Source of the DNA: Cornus controversa
Lineage: Eukaryota > Streptophyta > Magnoliopsida > Cornales > Cornaceae
Reading direction: 5' to 3'
Length of the DNA stretch: 64,000 nucleotides
Assembly (NCBI GenBank): GCA_026545225.1
Contig: CM048848.1
Location: 45,882,806-45,946,805, forward strand
The notes beneath the pieces were generated by a model. The model worked only from the letters and a program-made list of their open reading frames with translations. It was not told the origin of the DNA and ran no database searches. Each line of letters begins with the position of its first letter. Position 1 is the stretch's first letter. A program made the translations under genes and the position numbers. Shown in pieces: positions 34,401 to 46,988 of the stretch.

Positions 34401-35530
34401 AAAAATTATATGCTTGTGTCATTGTTCCTAACACAAAAACCACTTGTACAACAAAAATCACTCATCTTCAATTCCACTAATACACAACTAGACAACATCC
34501 AAAATCATATTCACACCAAGCCTTGCAAAGCTAAATACTACAAATAATATGTCATATATATGGCCATATTGTCTATAACACAAAAACTTGTACAATCTTA
34601 TTCCACCAATACACAACTCCCAAGCCTGTTCAAATTAATTGCATTTACTAAATATATATAAGATGAAACGACATTAAAAAATGTAAAATTGCATCAAAAT
34701 TTTCATCCTACCAATCACAAACAAATAAATTAATCCCAAACTTCATTTACATTCAAAGAGCTAGTTCTGAGATCGACATCTATTCAAGGACAAAAAGAAA
34801 GTCCCAATACTAACACAACTAAAATTATAGATATATGATTGCTTACCAATAACATTCTTATCAACCAAAACATTAAGTTATATCAAAACTATATTAAAAA
34901 AACTGAAACTTTGCTTATAACACAACTATACCCAAAAAAACAGTAATAATGTCCAAAAGTTAGTCACTGTTCAGTGTGTCACTGTCTAAAATATCTTATC
35001 AATCTTCAAAAAATATATATGTCTAAAAGTTGGCTAAAATAAACCTGCATTATAAAACATTCTCAGTCAAAACCAATACTTATTCTAATAATTAATTCAG
35101 TTTAAACTCTAAGTACACTAATAAAATACTCCATATTTAAACAAATGGTTTAAGAGTTGTTCATGTCATGTAATTCATGTATATTATATGTAATTTCAAT
35201 GTAGAGAAAAAAAATAATTCATAAATATTAAGTTGAAAGCCCAAATTTGTTATCTATTTTGATCTTCAAATGGGTGTACATTACTTGTCCAAGTCCAACT
35301 TGAATCTTTTATGCAGGCCTATGTACAAAATCCAATGAAGATTTCTAGACTCAAAAATGGGAGTTTTGCACAATTCATCAACTCTTCCCCAAATCCCAAT
35401 AAGAATGCTAATTTGTTGGACTCTACGAATGCATCCAAACCAAGAAGGCCCATTCAATACATAAGTCCTATCATATGCAAAGGCAAAGATTGTGAATCCT
35501 TAACTATAAATGAGTTATCACAATCGAGAA
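34401..35530. other. AT-rich, possibly body of the CACTA-like element
   Basis: A direct repeat pair (TAACACAAAAAC...CTTGTACAA...CCAATACACAACT at about 34429 and 34577) is the only structure seen. The open frame at 35311-35712 begins after an acceptor-like TTTTATGCAG, but I see no family signature. Confidence 0.45.

Positions 35531-35533
<3 letters not shown>

Positions 35534-35567
<34 letters not shown>
35534..35567. repeat. (TA)n microsatellite
   Basis: About 34 bp of TA repeat. Confidence 0.95.
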
Positions 35568-35570
<3 letters not shown>

Positions 35571-35859
35571 AACTGAAAGAAAAAAAAGTTTCATATTAAA
35601 TCTAATCGCACATTTTTTTCTTTCTAATATTGCTACTACTATTCATATTCATACTAAATGCCACTATGCAGAGCTGATCCAGTGCTACAGCGTAGGTGGA
35701 TGCTGTGTATGAGTTGTGTTCTTATCGTTATTGCTGTTAAGTAAGAGTAAACATTTATTAATGATAAAAAAATAAAATGTGCAAACACATTAAGGGTGTA
35801 GACTCTACAATAAAAACAAGCAAAGCCCCATAACGTAGATTTGTAATTTTTGATCAATA

Positions 35860-36480
35860 AATCTCCTGACACCGTGTCATTATAGGCCTTGGAAGCACAA
35901 GTCGAGCATTAAAAGACTCTGAATACAAGATATGTAGTCCGTTAATTCCAACACTGCCCTTCCCATGTTCCAGCAGAGCCAGAGTTGCAAATGCACTGTC
36001 CGGCCATGTTTGACATGTTCTGAATGTCCCAGCAGGTTCATGACTCCTTGACAATGGGCTAATGATCACTTGAATTTGGTACAATAAATTCAATAAAAAA
36101 AACATGGTGTTTCTAATTTGTCTCAAGTGGTCCATACTATGTGGGTCTATGTTGTGTTAAGCATTGCGAGCGATGACCAAACATTGATAAACTTTGAAAT
36201 TGAGCCAAGCATTCATTGTGAGACAGAATATTCGTAATGAATGTTAAATATTTTTGACTTAGTATTCATACTTCAACAAAACTTAGTTGTCCAAACATTG
36301 ATCAACTTTGAAATTGAGCCAAGCATTCATTGCGAGACAGACTATTCATGATGCAGCCGAAGGAATGAAACCGAGGAACTAATTCCAAAGGCGACTGGGC
36401 CACAAACTTGGGTACAAAAAATGGCTTTGTGTCCATTTTCACTCTGTTTTTCTACTTTGTCATCTAAACTTGGGTTTGAT
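35860..36480 (-). pseudogene. Host gene remnant, unknown family
   Basis: On the minus strand the stretch from about 36060 to 35860 reads like coding DNA (SRSHEPAGTFRTCQTWPDSA, FATLALLEHGKGSVGINGL, then SFNARLVLPRPIMTRCQEIY and a stop) and is less AT-rich than its flanks. A second coding-like piece lies upstream (about 36350-36420, KFVAQSPLELVPRFHSFGC). Between them a 52 bp segment is repeated (36174-36225 and 36294-36345). A short match to 19635-19700 suggests another decayed copy there. I do not recognise the family, and frames shift between pieces. Confidence 0.4.
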
Positions 36481-36540
36481 GAAAAGTACATGATACTATG
36501 AGTTTTGAATTGTAATAAATACATATATATATTTAAAGAG

Positions 36541-36716
36541 CAATGCTATACATTATGAAATTATTTTATGAATTTTTATCATGAATAATGTGGCAATTAA
36601 ATGGTGAGTTAGTATTGGTGAAATTTCCCCCATACACGGAGTCTCAATGGTATTATCACTTGCCACATTATTCATGATGATAATTCATGAAATAATTTCA
36701 TAAAGTTCAGCATTTT
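36541..36716. mobile_element. Foldback MITE (about 175 bp)
   Basis: The left arm CATTATGAAATTATTTTATG and ATCATGAATAATGTGGCAA are mirrored by the right arm TTGCCACATTATTCATGAT and CATGAAATAATTTCATAAAG. The outer ends carry AATGCT and its complement AGCATT. Short spacer, no coding capacity. Confidence 0.75.
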
Positions 36717-36719
36717 CCA

Positions 36720-37379
36720 TATTTAAAAATAAAACTTATTATACCTCATGGAGCAAAGGAGTTTGTGACGTCGGCTGTATAAATTAAAGAAGATTACAAG
36801 ACTTTTGGAATATATACCATAAAGAATAGAAAATTGCATCTCCAATAATTAGTGTTGGTTGTGGAGTCTCAATCACAGGTCAAGGTTTTGTTGCCACAAA
36901 TTTGGTGATTGTTGTTGTACAAATATTGTTGTGGTCTAAATATTTTTCTGTGGAGAATGTTTGGTACCATATATATATATATAAATGCATCTAGGGTTTC
37001 ACATGGGTAGAGTGAAAGGCCTTCATTTCTTGGGAGAATTTTAGAGAGTTTTTATTGTAAACCTCTATTATTATTGATAGTGAATTTTTCGGTGAGTTTC
37101 GTGGATATAAGTAATGTTTTTTGTCGAATCATGTAAATTTGTGTCTCGCGTAATTGTTTATTACTTGCTTGTGTTTTCAATTTTTGATTTATTCCAACAA
37201 TCTATGTATTTTATGCCTTATATCAAACAAACTTTTTTTATTATTATTATATGAAAAGCAAATATGAGAATAAACTCCAAACTTTGTTCCTTGAAAATCT
37301 ATTACTTGACGTGTAGTGGATGTATGAAATGAACCACCATTTATTTTTGTCTCTACTGGATACTTAAATCACTGTGAGA
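36720..37379. other. Intergenic, no recognisable gene
   Basis: AT-rich sequence. A TATA-like tract at about 36970-36984 and a possible leader follow, but no coding sequence begins. Confidence 0.45.
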
Positions 37380-37790
37380 GATTAGGAGATTGACATTTCT
37401 TAATTGTTAATTGTCAGAAGGATGTGAACCGAACATGAAAGAGTTTAATAATGACCAACGCTTAAACGGTTGGGAACGTGTTTCAAAATATATTTTTTTT
37501 TCTTTAACGAACTTCTTGAAATGTTTTTAAATTTATTGTTTTCAATCATGAATGATTATCTCCCTTCCTTGATTGATTACATTATCAAGTGAAATGTTGG
37601 AGCAATATGGAACGTGAGAGTTCGGATTATGGTTGATGGGTTGATTGAAACTCGTGTAACTCACTGAGTTATCATTATTACTTTCAGCATTTAATCACTC
37701 ATAAACTGGAACTCAATGAAAGAGCTATTGTGAGCCCATACAGGGATTCATGCTGATAGGAAAATTTTACTTGTGAGCCCACACAAGGAT
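37380..37790 (-). repeat. Third copy of the bHLH 3' flank
   Basis: GGGAACGTGTTTCAAAATAT, TTTTTAAATTTATTGTTTTC and GGATTATGGTTGATGGGTTGAT parallel 20880-21060 and 44280-44350. TATTGTGAGC...GATTCA (37727-37752) parallels 44433-44457. No exon follows, because the gypsy-type element at 37797 begins here. Confidence 0.7.
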
Positions 37791-37796
37791 TCATAC

Positions 37797-38130
37797 TGAT
37801 AGGGAAAAATTTAGGCCACCAAAAGTCAAAAGCACAAAGGAGTCAAATTGATTAGATAAGTTACACTTAGAAGATAATAATAATTATTTTATATTTTAAT
37901 ATTTTTATTAAAGAAGATAACTGAAGAGGTCTCTTACTAAAATAAGATTACCCAAAACACTCCTATAAAAAAAAGATATATTACTTCTATAATTAATTTT
38001 TTGTCTATAAGATTACAAGTACTAACTTGATCGTCGAAGTATACTAGGTCAGTACCTCGCTGACGCAATCACATCTCTTTTGTTTTGCAAGAATTAAACT
38101 CCGAACTGAATCATGAGAATTTCTACATCA
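37797..38130 (+). repeat. Left LTR of the small gypsy-type element
   Basis: It aligns with 42629-42991 through AAGCACAAAGGAGTCAAAT / AGAGCAAAGGAATCAAAT, ATTAATTTTTTGTCTAT and ACTAACTTGATCG. Confidence 0.75.
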
Positions 38131-38150
38131 CCAGTTGGCACCGTTTTGTG

Positions 38151-38689
38151 ATAAACGAATAAGTTTTGTTCGGATGCAATTCAATTTGGATACACAACTT
38201 GCAACATAGGAGTAAATATTTGGGGGTGTCTGCAAGCAATACATATCAGATTCATGGTGTTAGAATTGTGTTCGCAAATATTGAAAAATCTAGTCTATAA
38301 CTTTCAAACTAGCTGCACTATTTAGGTAATAAATTCTTTTTTAATGATTGAAATTATTTGAAACAAAGCCCAAATGATAGGAAATTCTAATAGTTTCGAT
38401 TTGATATCTTATTCAACTATATTCTGAGTAATCCAACCTGGTCAAAATTGAGTTTGAAGTTGTTGTTACTAATTGTGAATTTTGTAAATTAATATTTTCG
38501 GGTTTGGATTTACTAAAGGACTGGTGATTTGTTTCCTCAAAGACAGTATATACATTGTCCAAATGTATTCTAAATGTTTAATCATCAATTAGATGTGATC
38601 GCTAAAATTCTCATTCTGCATGTGACGTACAGACTGAATATATAGTTATATACACACATTCCATCTCTCTGTGCATAACCTATGACAAT
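38151..38689. other. Interior of the small gypsy-type element, non-coding
   Basis: AT-rich sequence directly after the primer-site-like motif. No gag signature seen. Confidence 0.5.
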
Positions 38690-39863
38690 TAAAGCAAACC
38701 CATATAGCAAGTAAATAAAATAAAGGACAATAAAATAAATAATGCACTAGATATACATGAAAAATTCAGATCAGAAAAAAATCACGGGTGAGGCTTGTAG
38801 TCGTGGAGAACTATACCCACTCCACTCTGACAAGAACTTGATGTGGAACGCCTCATGTTTACTCTTGCGACTCCCACGTCTAATTGTTGCAGACTCTTGG
38901 CGAACATCACAATTCTTGTAAGAGAGTAACTAGAAGAACACGAATACTCCACAAGTATTATATCTCCTTCGTAGTGCGATCTTTTTCTCTTTCCTCACGA
39001 ACGAATAGTTATAAAAGAAACAAAACGATCCAATATATTGATCAATAAGAAATCTTTAAAGCAGTATTTTAATGATTGATCAAGTTGATAGAGAAACACA
39101 ACTTAAATCACTCAAAGAAATATAGAAAAAAAGAGTTAAAGAGGAATTCTCTGTTCTAAATATATCTCTATGCTTTCTCTCTCAAGAAAATAATCTTTTT
39201 GATGTGTCTTGAAAGCTTAATGAGAGCATAAGCATATGATATTTTTATAGATATTAAAACCCTGTTTTTTTCTTGAAAAACAAATTTAATATCATTAGGA
39301 AATGAATCCCAAAGCTTACGGAAATTTCAGAGTCAAAATTTGATCAAAACAGGAAGCTTACAAAGCCAAAAAGCCACATCAGGAGGCTTGAACCAATCCA
39401 ACCCATACCTAGACTGGTCTATGGCTTTGCCCTACAAGTTTAGAAGTCCTAACACTTCATAGACCGGTCTAGGTTTGAGCTAGACTGGTCCAACCTTGAA
39501 AGTCTGAAACTTTTGTTAAAAAATCCTAATTTTAAAGTTAGGAATCTCCCATTTCAAAATATATGTGTTCTCACCACTTTACCTGGGTTACGTGACCCTC
39601 ATACTTGATCAACGATATCCTCGTATAATTGAAACCATCTAGAAACTTTAATTGATCAAATCTTTGTTTAAAGCATTGACGTCTTCTTCTAAAATGTCAA
39701 GCTTCATGCCTTTGAAGATCATTTGCAGGGTTGGTGTAGAACACTATGTTCACTTTGAGACTTCAATTATATGATCAATTATAATAAGATAAATAAAATA
39801 TAACAACTAGATCATGTCGAGTTTTGACACTGAAGATTGCCAATTACAAAAGGATACGTCACA
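38690..39863 (-). repeat. 3' LTR of TR-GAG copy B
   Basis: On the minus strand it starts TGTGACGTAT at 39863 and carries TAGACCGGTCTA (about 39461), AAGTGGTGAGAACAC and the long R/U5-like stretch matching 50990-51350. Similarity ends near 38690 before the usual CTCACA terminus. Confidence 0.82.
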
Positions 39864-41940
39864 ATATCTCCCTTTGGCAATTTCGTGACAAAACCAATCT
39901 AAACAACCATAACCTAATCATTGAAAAAATCATATTACAATATGTCCCAGCAAACATCTCCCCAAAATAAAATGAAAAATATAATTTGAAGATTTCAGAG
40001 CATCAAAAGTAAACTTTATATGTAGTGTCTGCCAAAAACCTGTAAAGGCTACGCATCATGCAAACAACATTAGCCGTGAAAGTTTAATAAAGAAATATAA
40101 CTCAACTATGATCAATAAAGCATCACCTCCCCCTTAATCATGCAAAGCTAAACATTGTTCCCTGTCATATATTTATCTTCCCCTTTTTGGAATAAATTGA
40201 CAAAATCAAAGTTATAGTCATTTTTTATATCTTTTAAATCAACACTACTTTCTATCCATATAGCCTTAATTCAAACAACTATTTTGAAATTTCCAAAGTT
40301 CCAATTATCCTTAAACATATGCCAAATAAATTCAATTCTTATTTCTTCAATTGTAGAAGTACTCCCCCTAACTCTTTTTAGATCTATCCATTAGAGGTAC
40401 AATGAATGGAAGCATAAACAAAGTCACAATTTCCATCGAAGCAATCTGTCAAAAACTTGGAGATTAAGGGTTAAAAACTCTAAGTTTTGAACTCAAAATG
40501 TTTTGAATCAATCACTCCAAATCAATCAAAATTCCACCAAAATGTAATATCAATCCACCAATATCAGCTTAGAATCAATCACAAAACCGAGCATTATGAT
40601 TTACATATCAATCACAAAGTATGTTGAAATTGGAAAGAAAAGATACATAAAAGATGGAGAGAGTCGTTAGAGAAAAAAAGTGAGTTATGAACACACAATG
40701 CACACTTGCACTAAAAAAACCCATTTTGGTCGAGCCTAGACAAGTCCAGGCTATCCCTTGGACCAGTCCAAGGTGGTCTATGTGGCTAACTTTAAAAATA
40801 GAAAAATCTTTTTGGATTTTTATTTAAGTGGAAGTAAAATAAAACATAATAATCATGCAATCATTATACCCAATTTTTTACATAAAATAACAATGAATAC
40901 TAAAATTCCCAGAAAAAATCAAGAAAGTTCACAATTGCACAATTTTAAAACCCAAAAATTTTTCAATAAAATTCATACTTAATTCCATGATCATGGCACC
41001 ATTTCCAATATACAATATTTAATAAAATTTAGAAATTCATCTACTAAATCTATGTGTGTGTATGCAATCCAACTTCATCAAAAATTAATCAAATTTCTTT
41101 GATTCATCTTCTAAAACACATTGGATGATAAACAAATAAAATCACACATGATCAAATATTTTTTTATTGAATTTTATTTTTTTATTTTTAAGATGATGAC
41201 TTTCACTCTTACATGCATCCAACTATTTTCTCAAAACAACTTCTTTAATAGATATATCATTGAAGATTTTGTCGTAGTGATAGCTTCTAACAAATCTCGA
41301 ATGTATCATTTTCCTTTTTGTCTTAGATTTTCAATAATTTTTTTTTATTTTTTTTTGCTGAATAAAAACATAGAATCTTTTTATTTTTTATTTTTTTTAT
41401 TGATCATTTAAGCCTTCAATTCTGCTCATACAATATTTCTAGTCAACTTCACATTAGTTTTTAATCAATTCTCTCAGAGTTGGACTAGTGCACAAATTGT
41501 ACGAATTCAAAAGATTCATCACTAAACAAAAATCCTAATGACCACAGTTAGGGGGTTTTGTACCCAAAGACTTATTAGAAATAAATTTCATATTATTAAT
41601 GGGTACAAATTTCTCCAAATATTTCTTTTCATCCAAATTATTTTACCATATAACCTATCTATAAAATATTGTAGAGAAACAAAAATATTCTTCTTCTTAT
41701 TTGAATTCTTTTTAGCTTGAGAATTTTTGGATTTGTTCTAATTATTTGGCTTTCTAGCATGAACCTTATTCTTAGGAAAAAAATTATGCATATGAGAATC
41801 AAAATTAGAATGCTTTCTCTTCCTATAACAATAGTGTTGACTATATCCATTCTTACCACAAAAAGTACAATAAAGCACATTGGACACAATATTAGCATGG
41901 AAAGACTCAACTTAAAGCTTTGGTTTGGGTGTAGACAGGA
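38690..41940 (-). mobile_element. TR-GAG family, copy B, antisense partial
   Basis: On the minus strand: the end of gag including the second zinc-knuckle region (41650-41935, homologous to 12600-12840), the non-coding internal region with a GGACCRGTCC-type cluster (40715-40780), a polypurine tract (AAAGGGAGATAT, 39864-39875) and a 3' LTR (about 38690-39863). It is a partial, broken copy. It lies inside the gypsy-type element, so it inserted after that element. Confidence 0.82.
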
Positions 41941-41944
41941 TACA

Positions 41945-42425
41945 TGAATTCCAAAAAGGATATGATACATGAATTCTGAGATCATAATTAAACCTTGCGA
42001 GAGTTCAACTTATTAAAAGGCCTTTATTAAAAAGAACGAGATGGATTAATCCCGAGAACAAACAATTAACCCCTTGTCAAATGACAATATGTACACCTTG
42101 CTAGAAGGCCCTTATTGAAAAGGGCAGGATGAATGAATCCCGAGATAACTATTAAACCCCACGAGGGTTCACCTAGGGCCCATTTCAAAAAGGGTGAGAT
42201 GTGTGAATCCCGATATGACTATTAAATCCCATGAGGATTCCCCTCATCAGAGGATCCCTTTTCAAAACGGGAGGGAAGAATGAATCCCGAGATCAATATC
42301 AAACCCATAGGGGTTCACCTTATTAAAGGACCCTTATTGAAAAAGGCAGGATGTTTGAATTCTGAGATCATTGTTAAACCTCAAAGGGGTTCCCCTTATT
42401 AAAGGTTTACCCATCCGAATAAAGC
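41945..42425. repeat. Minisatellite, about 75-85 bp unit, 5-6 copies
   Basis: Units share CCCTTATTGAAAAGGGCAGG, TGAATCCCGAGAT and GGGGTTCACCTTATTAAAGG in order. The array sits between the TR-GAG piece and the right LTR of the gypsy-type element. A repeat array just before the 3' LTR is common in Tat-like elements. Confidence 0.85.
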
Positions 42426-42628
42426 TCGAGGGACATATTCTTCCCTTATTAAAGGGAAGGGTGTTCAAAAGAAAAATATAAACTACACAACTTGAAAAAC
42501 ATAAGTTCAGTTCCCGAGCAAATAGGATACTCTCCAAGAGAGGTTACATCAAATTAAAAATGAAACAAGAGTAAAAATGACTTGGCATTCCCTACATCTG
42601 ACAAACAAACTCGAGAATGGGAGGCAAC

Positions 42629-42991
42629 TGATACAGGAAATTTAATTTACAAGAAATCAGAAGAGCAAAGGAATCAAATGGATGAGATCGATCAGTTACT
42701 GTTTGAAAATAATGATAATCATTTTATATCCTAATATCTATCTTGGAGAAGGTAACTGAAAGGGCCTTATACTATAATATAACTACTTAATACACTCTCC
42801 TATAAAATTAGAGCATGGCACATCAAAAGGTACGCAATATTAATTCTAAAATTAATTTTTTGTCTATATGATTATAAGCACTAACTTGATCGTAAGAGTG
42901 TACTTGGACGACACCCCACTGGCACGGTCATTTCTCCTTTATTTTGTAGCAACAAAGCTCAAAACTGGACCATGAGAATTTTGCATTAACA
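42629..42991 (+). repeat. Right LTR of the small gypsy-type element
   Basis: Starts TGATACAGG after a purine-rich stretch and ends TTGCATTAACA, followed by the CATAC target duplication. Confidence 0.72.
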
Positions 42992-43017
42992 CATACAGTG
43001 TGATAAGATTGACATGG

Positions 43018-44244
43018 TGTGAGATATACTATTGTGATTGGTAAATTTTGATGTCAAAATATGTTGATCGAGTTGTAATCTTTGTTTGATCTTGTGACTT
43101 AATCTTTGAAACTGATCCGAAAAGTGTCTCAATACAGTAGATTTGGATAAAAGTATCACTTAGAACTGGTATGCGAGTGAGAACACTGTATTTGAAGTTT
43201 AAGAAATTTAGGACCTAGAAAAATATGTTATAAATTGAAATTTTGATTTTTAGCTAAGTCTGACAGGTCTGTAATTTTTTGCACTGGTCCAACTTGTTCG
43301 CAACCAGTCCAACTTAGTTAATAGCAAGTCTAATTGGTCTAACTTTTTTTCAACTAGTCCAACTTACTTTTTTCGAACTAGTCCAACTTATTCTCGACCA
43401 GTCCAATTTTTTCTATACAATCCAACATTGCTTATTCGAATGGAAAATATATTTTTCAAGTCTAATTTGATTTCCTTTTGATCTAAAACTTTGGAAAACG
43501 TCCTAAATTATTTCTAAACTTGTTTTTCAAGTAAAATTAGGACTATCTCTTTTATAAATACTACCTTATTATTTTCTACAATTATGCTTTCAGAAAATTA
43601 TTGATCTATATACAATTACGATTGTTTTTATTTGTGAGAGCACACATTATTATAAGTGAGTGGTATTAGGTTGATGTTCTCAATCTAATCGATAGTACAA
43701 AGGCTACTATAGAGTTATTTCATTCGGTCAGATATCAGATTTTTGGTTCTTCTCAATGACTTGTTATTGAGGAATGAGAATACAATCGTACTATGAAGAG
43801 ACATAATATTTGCGGAGTGTTCGTTTTCTTCTAGCTAACTTTCTGCAAGGTTTGAGAAATAGGTCTGAAGTCTGCAGCAATTGGACGGTGAGTCGTAATA
43901 GTACACCTAAGGCATTTACCAAGTTTGTTCTTGGTAGAGTGGAGTGGCGTGAGCTTGAGATAAAATCTGTTGTACTTTGTTTCGACGATAGTGGATTTGT
44001 TTAGGGTTACAGTCTTACCTGAGATTTTTTTTCGACTTGAATTTTTCTATGTAAATCTGGTGTCATCTTTACTTTACATGCACTTAATTTATTTACTTGT
44101 TTTGTCTGTGATTGGTATAATTTTAATTTGTTAAAAAAAATTAAAACAATCTTAAAATCGATCAAACGAGCAAATAAACCTATTCAACCTCCTCTACTTT
44201 TCAATTAAGTATTTTGCAGCCACTTTCGCACCGCACTACTCACA
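43018..44244 (+). mobile_element. Solo LTR of the TR-GAG family (copy C)
   Basis: A full-length LTR of 1227 bp runs from TGTGAGATATAC to ACTCACA with no internal region on either side. The flanks are CATGG (43013-43017) and CATTG (44245-44249), a 4-of-5 match consistent with an old target duplication. Recombination between two LTRs of one element is the known origin of solo LTRs. It lies 21 bp beyond the end of the gypsy-type element. Confidence 0.88.
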
Positions 44245-44259
44245 CATTGTTATATAATC

Positions 44260-45024
44260 AATTAATCTTAATCGTTGGATCATGTGAGTTACTTGATGAA
44301 GCAATCTGGAACAGTGAAATTAGAATAATAGCTGATGGGTTGATTGTAACTTATGTAATTCCTGACCGTTGAAGTTGCATTATTAAGTTCATCATTTAGT
44401 CACTAATAGTTTAATTGCCTAAAAAAATGCTATTGTGAGCTATATAACGATTCAAATAGTGAGATGAGACTAAAAATAGGGAGTGAGGTAACCAAGTCTT
44501 AATAAAAATTTGGCAAAGTTTCAATGAATTTTCCGTTGGCATTTTAAGAATCTGGTGAATTTCTAATAAAGTTTAGGGTTTAGGGTTTTTTGTAACGTTG
44601 AATTCTACAACTTCCAGTAATGAAATTATGAGAATTCTAATAATTCCTTTTCATAACGTTTCCAAATTCTACACTCATTATATATAATTGATATATGTCT
44701 TTGAATTTAGAATATAATTTCTCAAAATAATATTTTATTTTGGAGTAAAGATTGAATGTAAATGATTAAATGATTCATTGAGGGTGCTACTCTACATACA
44801 CACAAATTGTTAAATCTTGTTTAATTGAATCCTTAAAATAGTATTGTCATTTTTATTTTTCTGATTGCAACTAGAGAGGTTTCAACTATCTTTATGTTGT
44901 TAGAACATATTATCAAAAAGAAAAATATCTTCAAATTCCTTCCATTCTTGATTTTAAATTGTGTAGTTCATTAATTGTGTTATTTCAAAAAAATTATTAT
45001 TTATTAACAACTATACATATAGTT

Positions 45025-45074
<50 letters not shown>

Positions 45075-45507
45075 TTCTATAGCTTGATTTCGGGCAACAT
45101 GGTTTCTATGACTTTGGTGATTACCCATCGCTGAAAGCTCATATTGGATTTTGGGTTGTATTTTGTAACGTTTGTAATCCATTACATTTACATAATTTGA
45201 GCAAATCTCAAAGAAAGTAAGTGTAATTTATCCATAAATATATGATTATGAATAGAACAAGAAGTTTGCACATATGCAAATCTCCGGCGTCCATGATAGT
45301 GGATAATAAATAACTAAATGGAAAAAGATAAATTTGTTGGTTGATTTTTATTACCAACTAATGTTACAGCGAGAGGGACAAATATTCATATCATATACGA
45401 ACAAGAGCAGGTGTTCGTAGTATTACTTCGATCGACCTGAGTAAATATATAGAAATGATATAAGTAAAGCAAAGGAGCATCTACATATATATCACATCTC
45501 TCGTTCT
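44260..45507 (-). other. 3' flank of the bHLH gene
   Basis: It matches the duplicated flanks at 18857-21557 and 37380-37790 (for example GCTGATGGGTTGATT and GGTGATTACCCATCG...TTGGGTTGTATTTTG). It holds a TA microsatellite at 45029-45072 and no other gene. A polyadenylation region is expected within the first 200 bp below 45508, but no single signal stands out. Confidence 0.7.
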
Positions 45508-45833
45508 CTAGTGGACGATTGCATCTTCGAAGACAAGTTTCTTTAGTCTTTCTTGCAATCGTGAAGTTTCTATGCCAATTCTTGACCAAATAGCCTGCAA
45601 AAGTATATATGGAGTGTTGTTAATATTGTTAATATTCATCATGTTTCCATGCTTTTTAAGTAACATATATATGATTATCAATACCTTCTGCATAAATTTA
45701 ATTAGATTTTTATGCATGAATGATACATACGTACATTGATAATAAATACAATGTGTAAATTTTGAGTTGACCTTCATATGTACTCCTACGAAAATTCTTC
45801 ACACTAGCTTGTCTTATTTTACTTGCAACTAAT

Positions 45834-45864
<31 letters not shown>

Positions 45865-46913
45865 GGGTTATCACTGAGTGCAAATTAGTCACTAAAAGCA
45901 TCATTCACTAAATTGTTCATAACTTGCTCAAGAAAGCTTCAAATTGACAAGTCATGGAGCTTTTTAAGCATACATGACTTGTCATTTTATTCCTTCCTAG
46001 TTGAACTCTGTACAAGTTGTCATTTTATTCCTTCCTAGTTGAACTCTGGCCAAGTGTCAAGTTTCGCTACAGTCCTACTTTGCACTTTTTAAAAACTATA
46101 TATTTTTCATTTATTATATTAATTACCAAATAAATACAACTGTTCAATACAAGCTTTTTTAATAAAATAAATTTATTTTATCATTGCTTTCCTTTTTTCT
46201 CTCAACAATATATCTCAGTGGGACTTCTTTTAGTTTTTAAATTCTCTTACAGATTCTTTTGATGTAATTTATTGATTCTCTCACACATCAATTGTCCGCC
46301 AACTAAAAACGTAGGTAGTGTTTTGATATTTCCTTATTGCAAGTTAAGTAGAGAGAATAATTATTAAATTTAAATTAGTAGTATTATATTAATATATTAA
46401 ATACGAGAAGGCTTAATTTAGCGATTTAGCTTTTAGACCTCAAACTGTATCAATCCGCCCTGTATATATTTATGTCTATATATATAAATATACCTGTGAA
46501 TGAATTGTATATACAGGTATGTCTACATATATATAAATATACCTGTGAATGGATTGTATATATGATCTTGTCACCCACAGTAGAGTAGCTTGCACTCACA
46601 ACTTCAACACTTTCTTCCTGGAGAACAGTTATAACTTGATGCAACATGAAATTTTTGTTCAACCCAGTAATCAATTTCACCTCCAAATTGGAGCCCATTT
46701 CTTCAACTGCAAGTACCGGTAACGTGAGGCCTTCCCTGGTATTGTTATTCCTACTCTGATCACCGATGAGCTCTTCTTTCCTTCTCTGCAGTTTTTCTAT
46801 GCTTTCCTTCAGTCCTTTTATATAGTTAATCGCTCGCTCCAACAAAGCAGGTAATGCCAATCTTTCCTGATATTCAGAAAACAAAAGCATTCATTTTTCT
46901 GTGTGTGTGTGTA

Positions 46914-46988
<75 letters not shown>

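Larger units (their letters stand above)
37797..42991 (+). mobile_element. Small non-autonomous gypsy-type LTR element with nested TR-GAG piece
   Basis: The left LTR 37797-38130 starts TGATAGGG. It is followed by a primer-site-like GTTGGCACCGTTTTGTG (38134-38150), typical in form of Tat/Athila elements (TTGGCGCC...). The right LTR 42629-42991 starts TGATACAGG after a purine-rich GAGAATGGGAGGCAAC. Both LTRs share CACTAACTTGATCG...GTA and CATGAGAATTT near their ends. CATAC flanks both sides (37792-37796, 42992-42996). No gag or pol of its own was recognised. The interior is mostly an antisense TR-GAG piece and a minisatellite. The LTRs are well diverged, so it is an old insertion. Confidence 0.72.

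Noticed and set aside
35311-35712. 133-codon open frame preceded by an acceptor-like TTTTATGCAG
   Set aside because: The second half translates a TA microsatellite and the first half has no recognised motif. Not enough to call a gene.
41659-41985. Hydrophobic 108-codon frame on the minus strand
   Set aside because: Shadow frame of the zinc-knuckle part of TR-GAG copy B; the equivalent shadow exists at 12620-12988.
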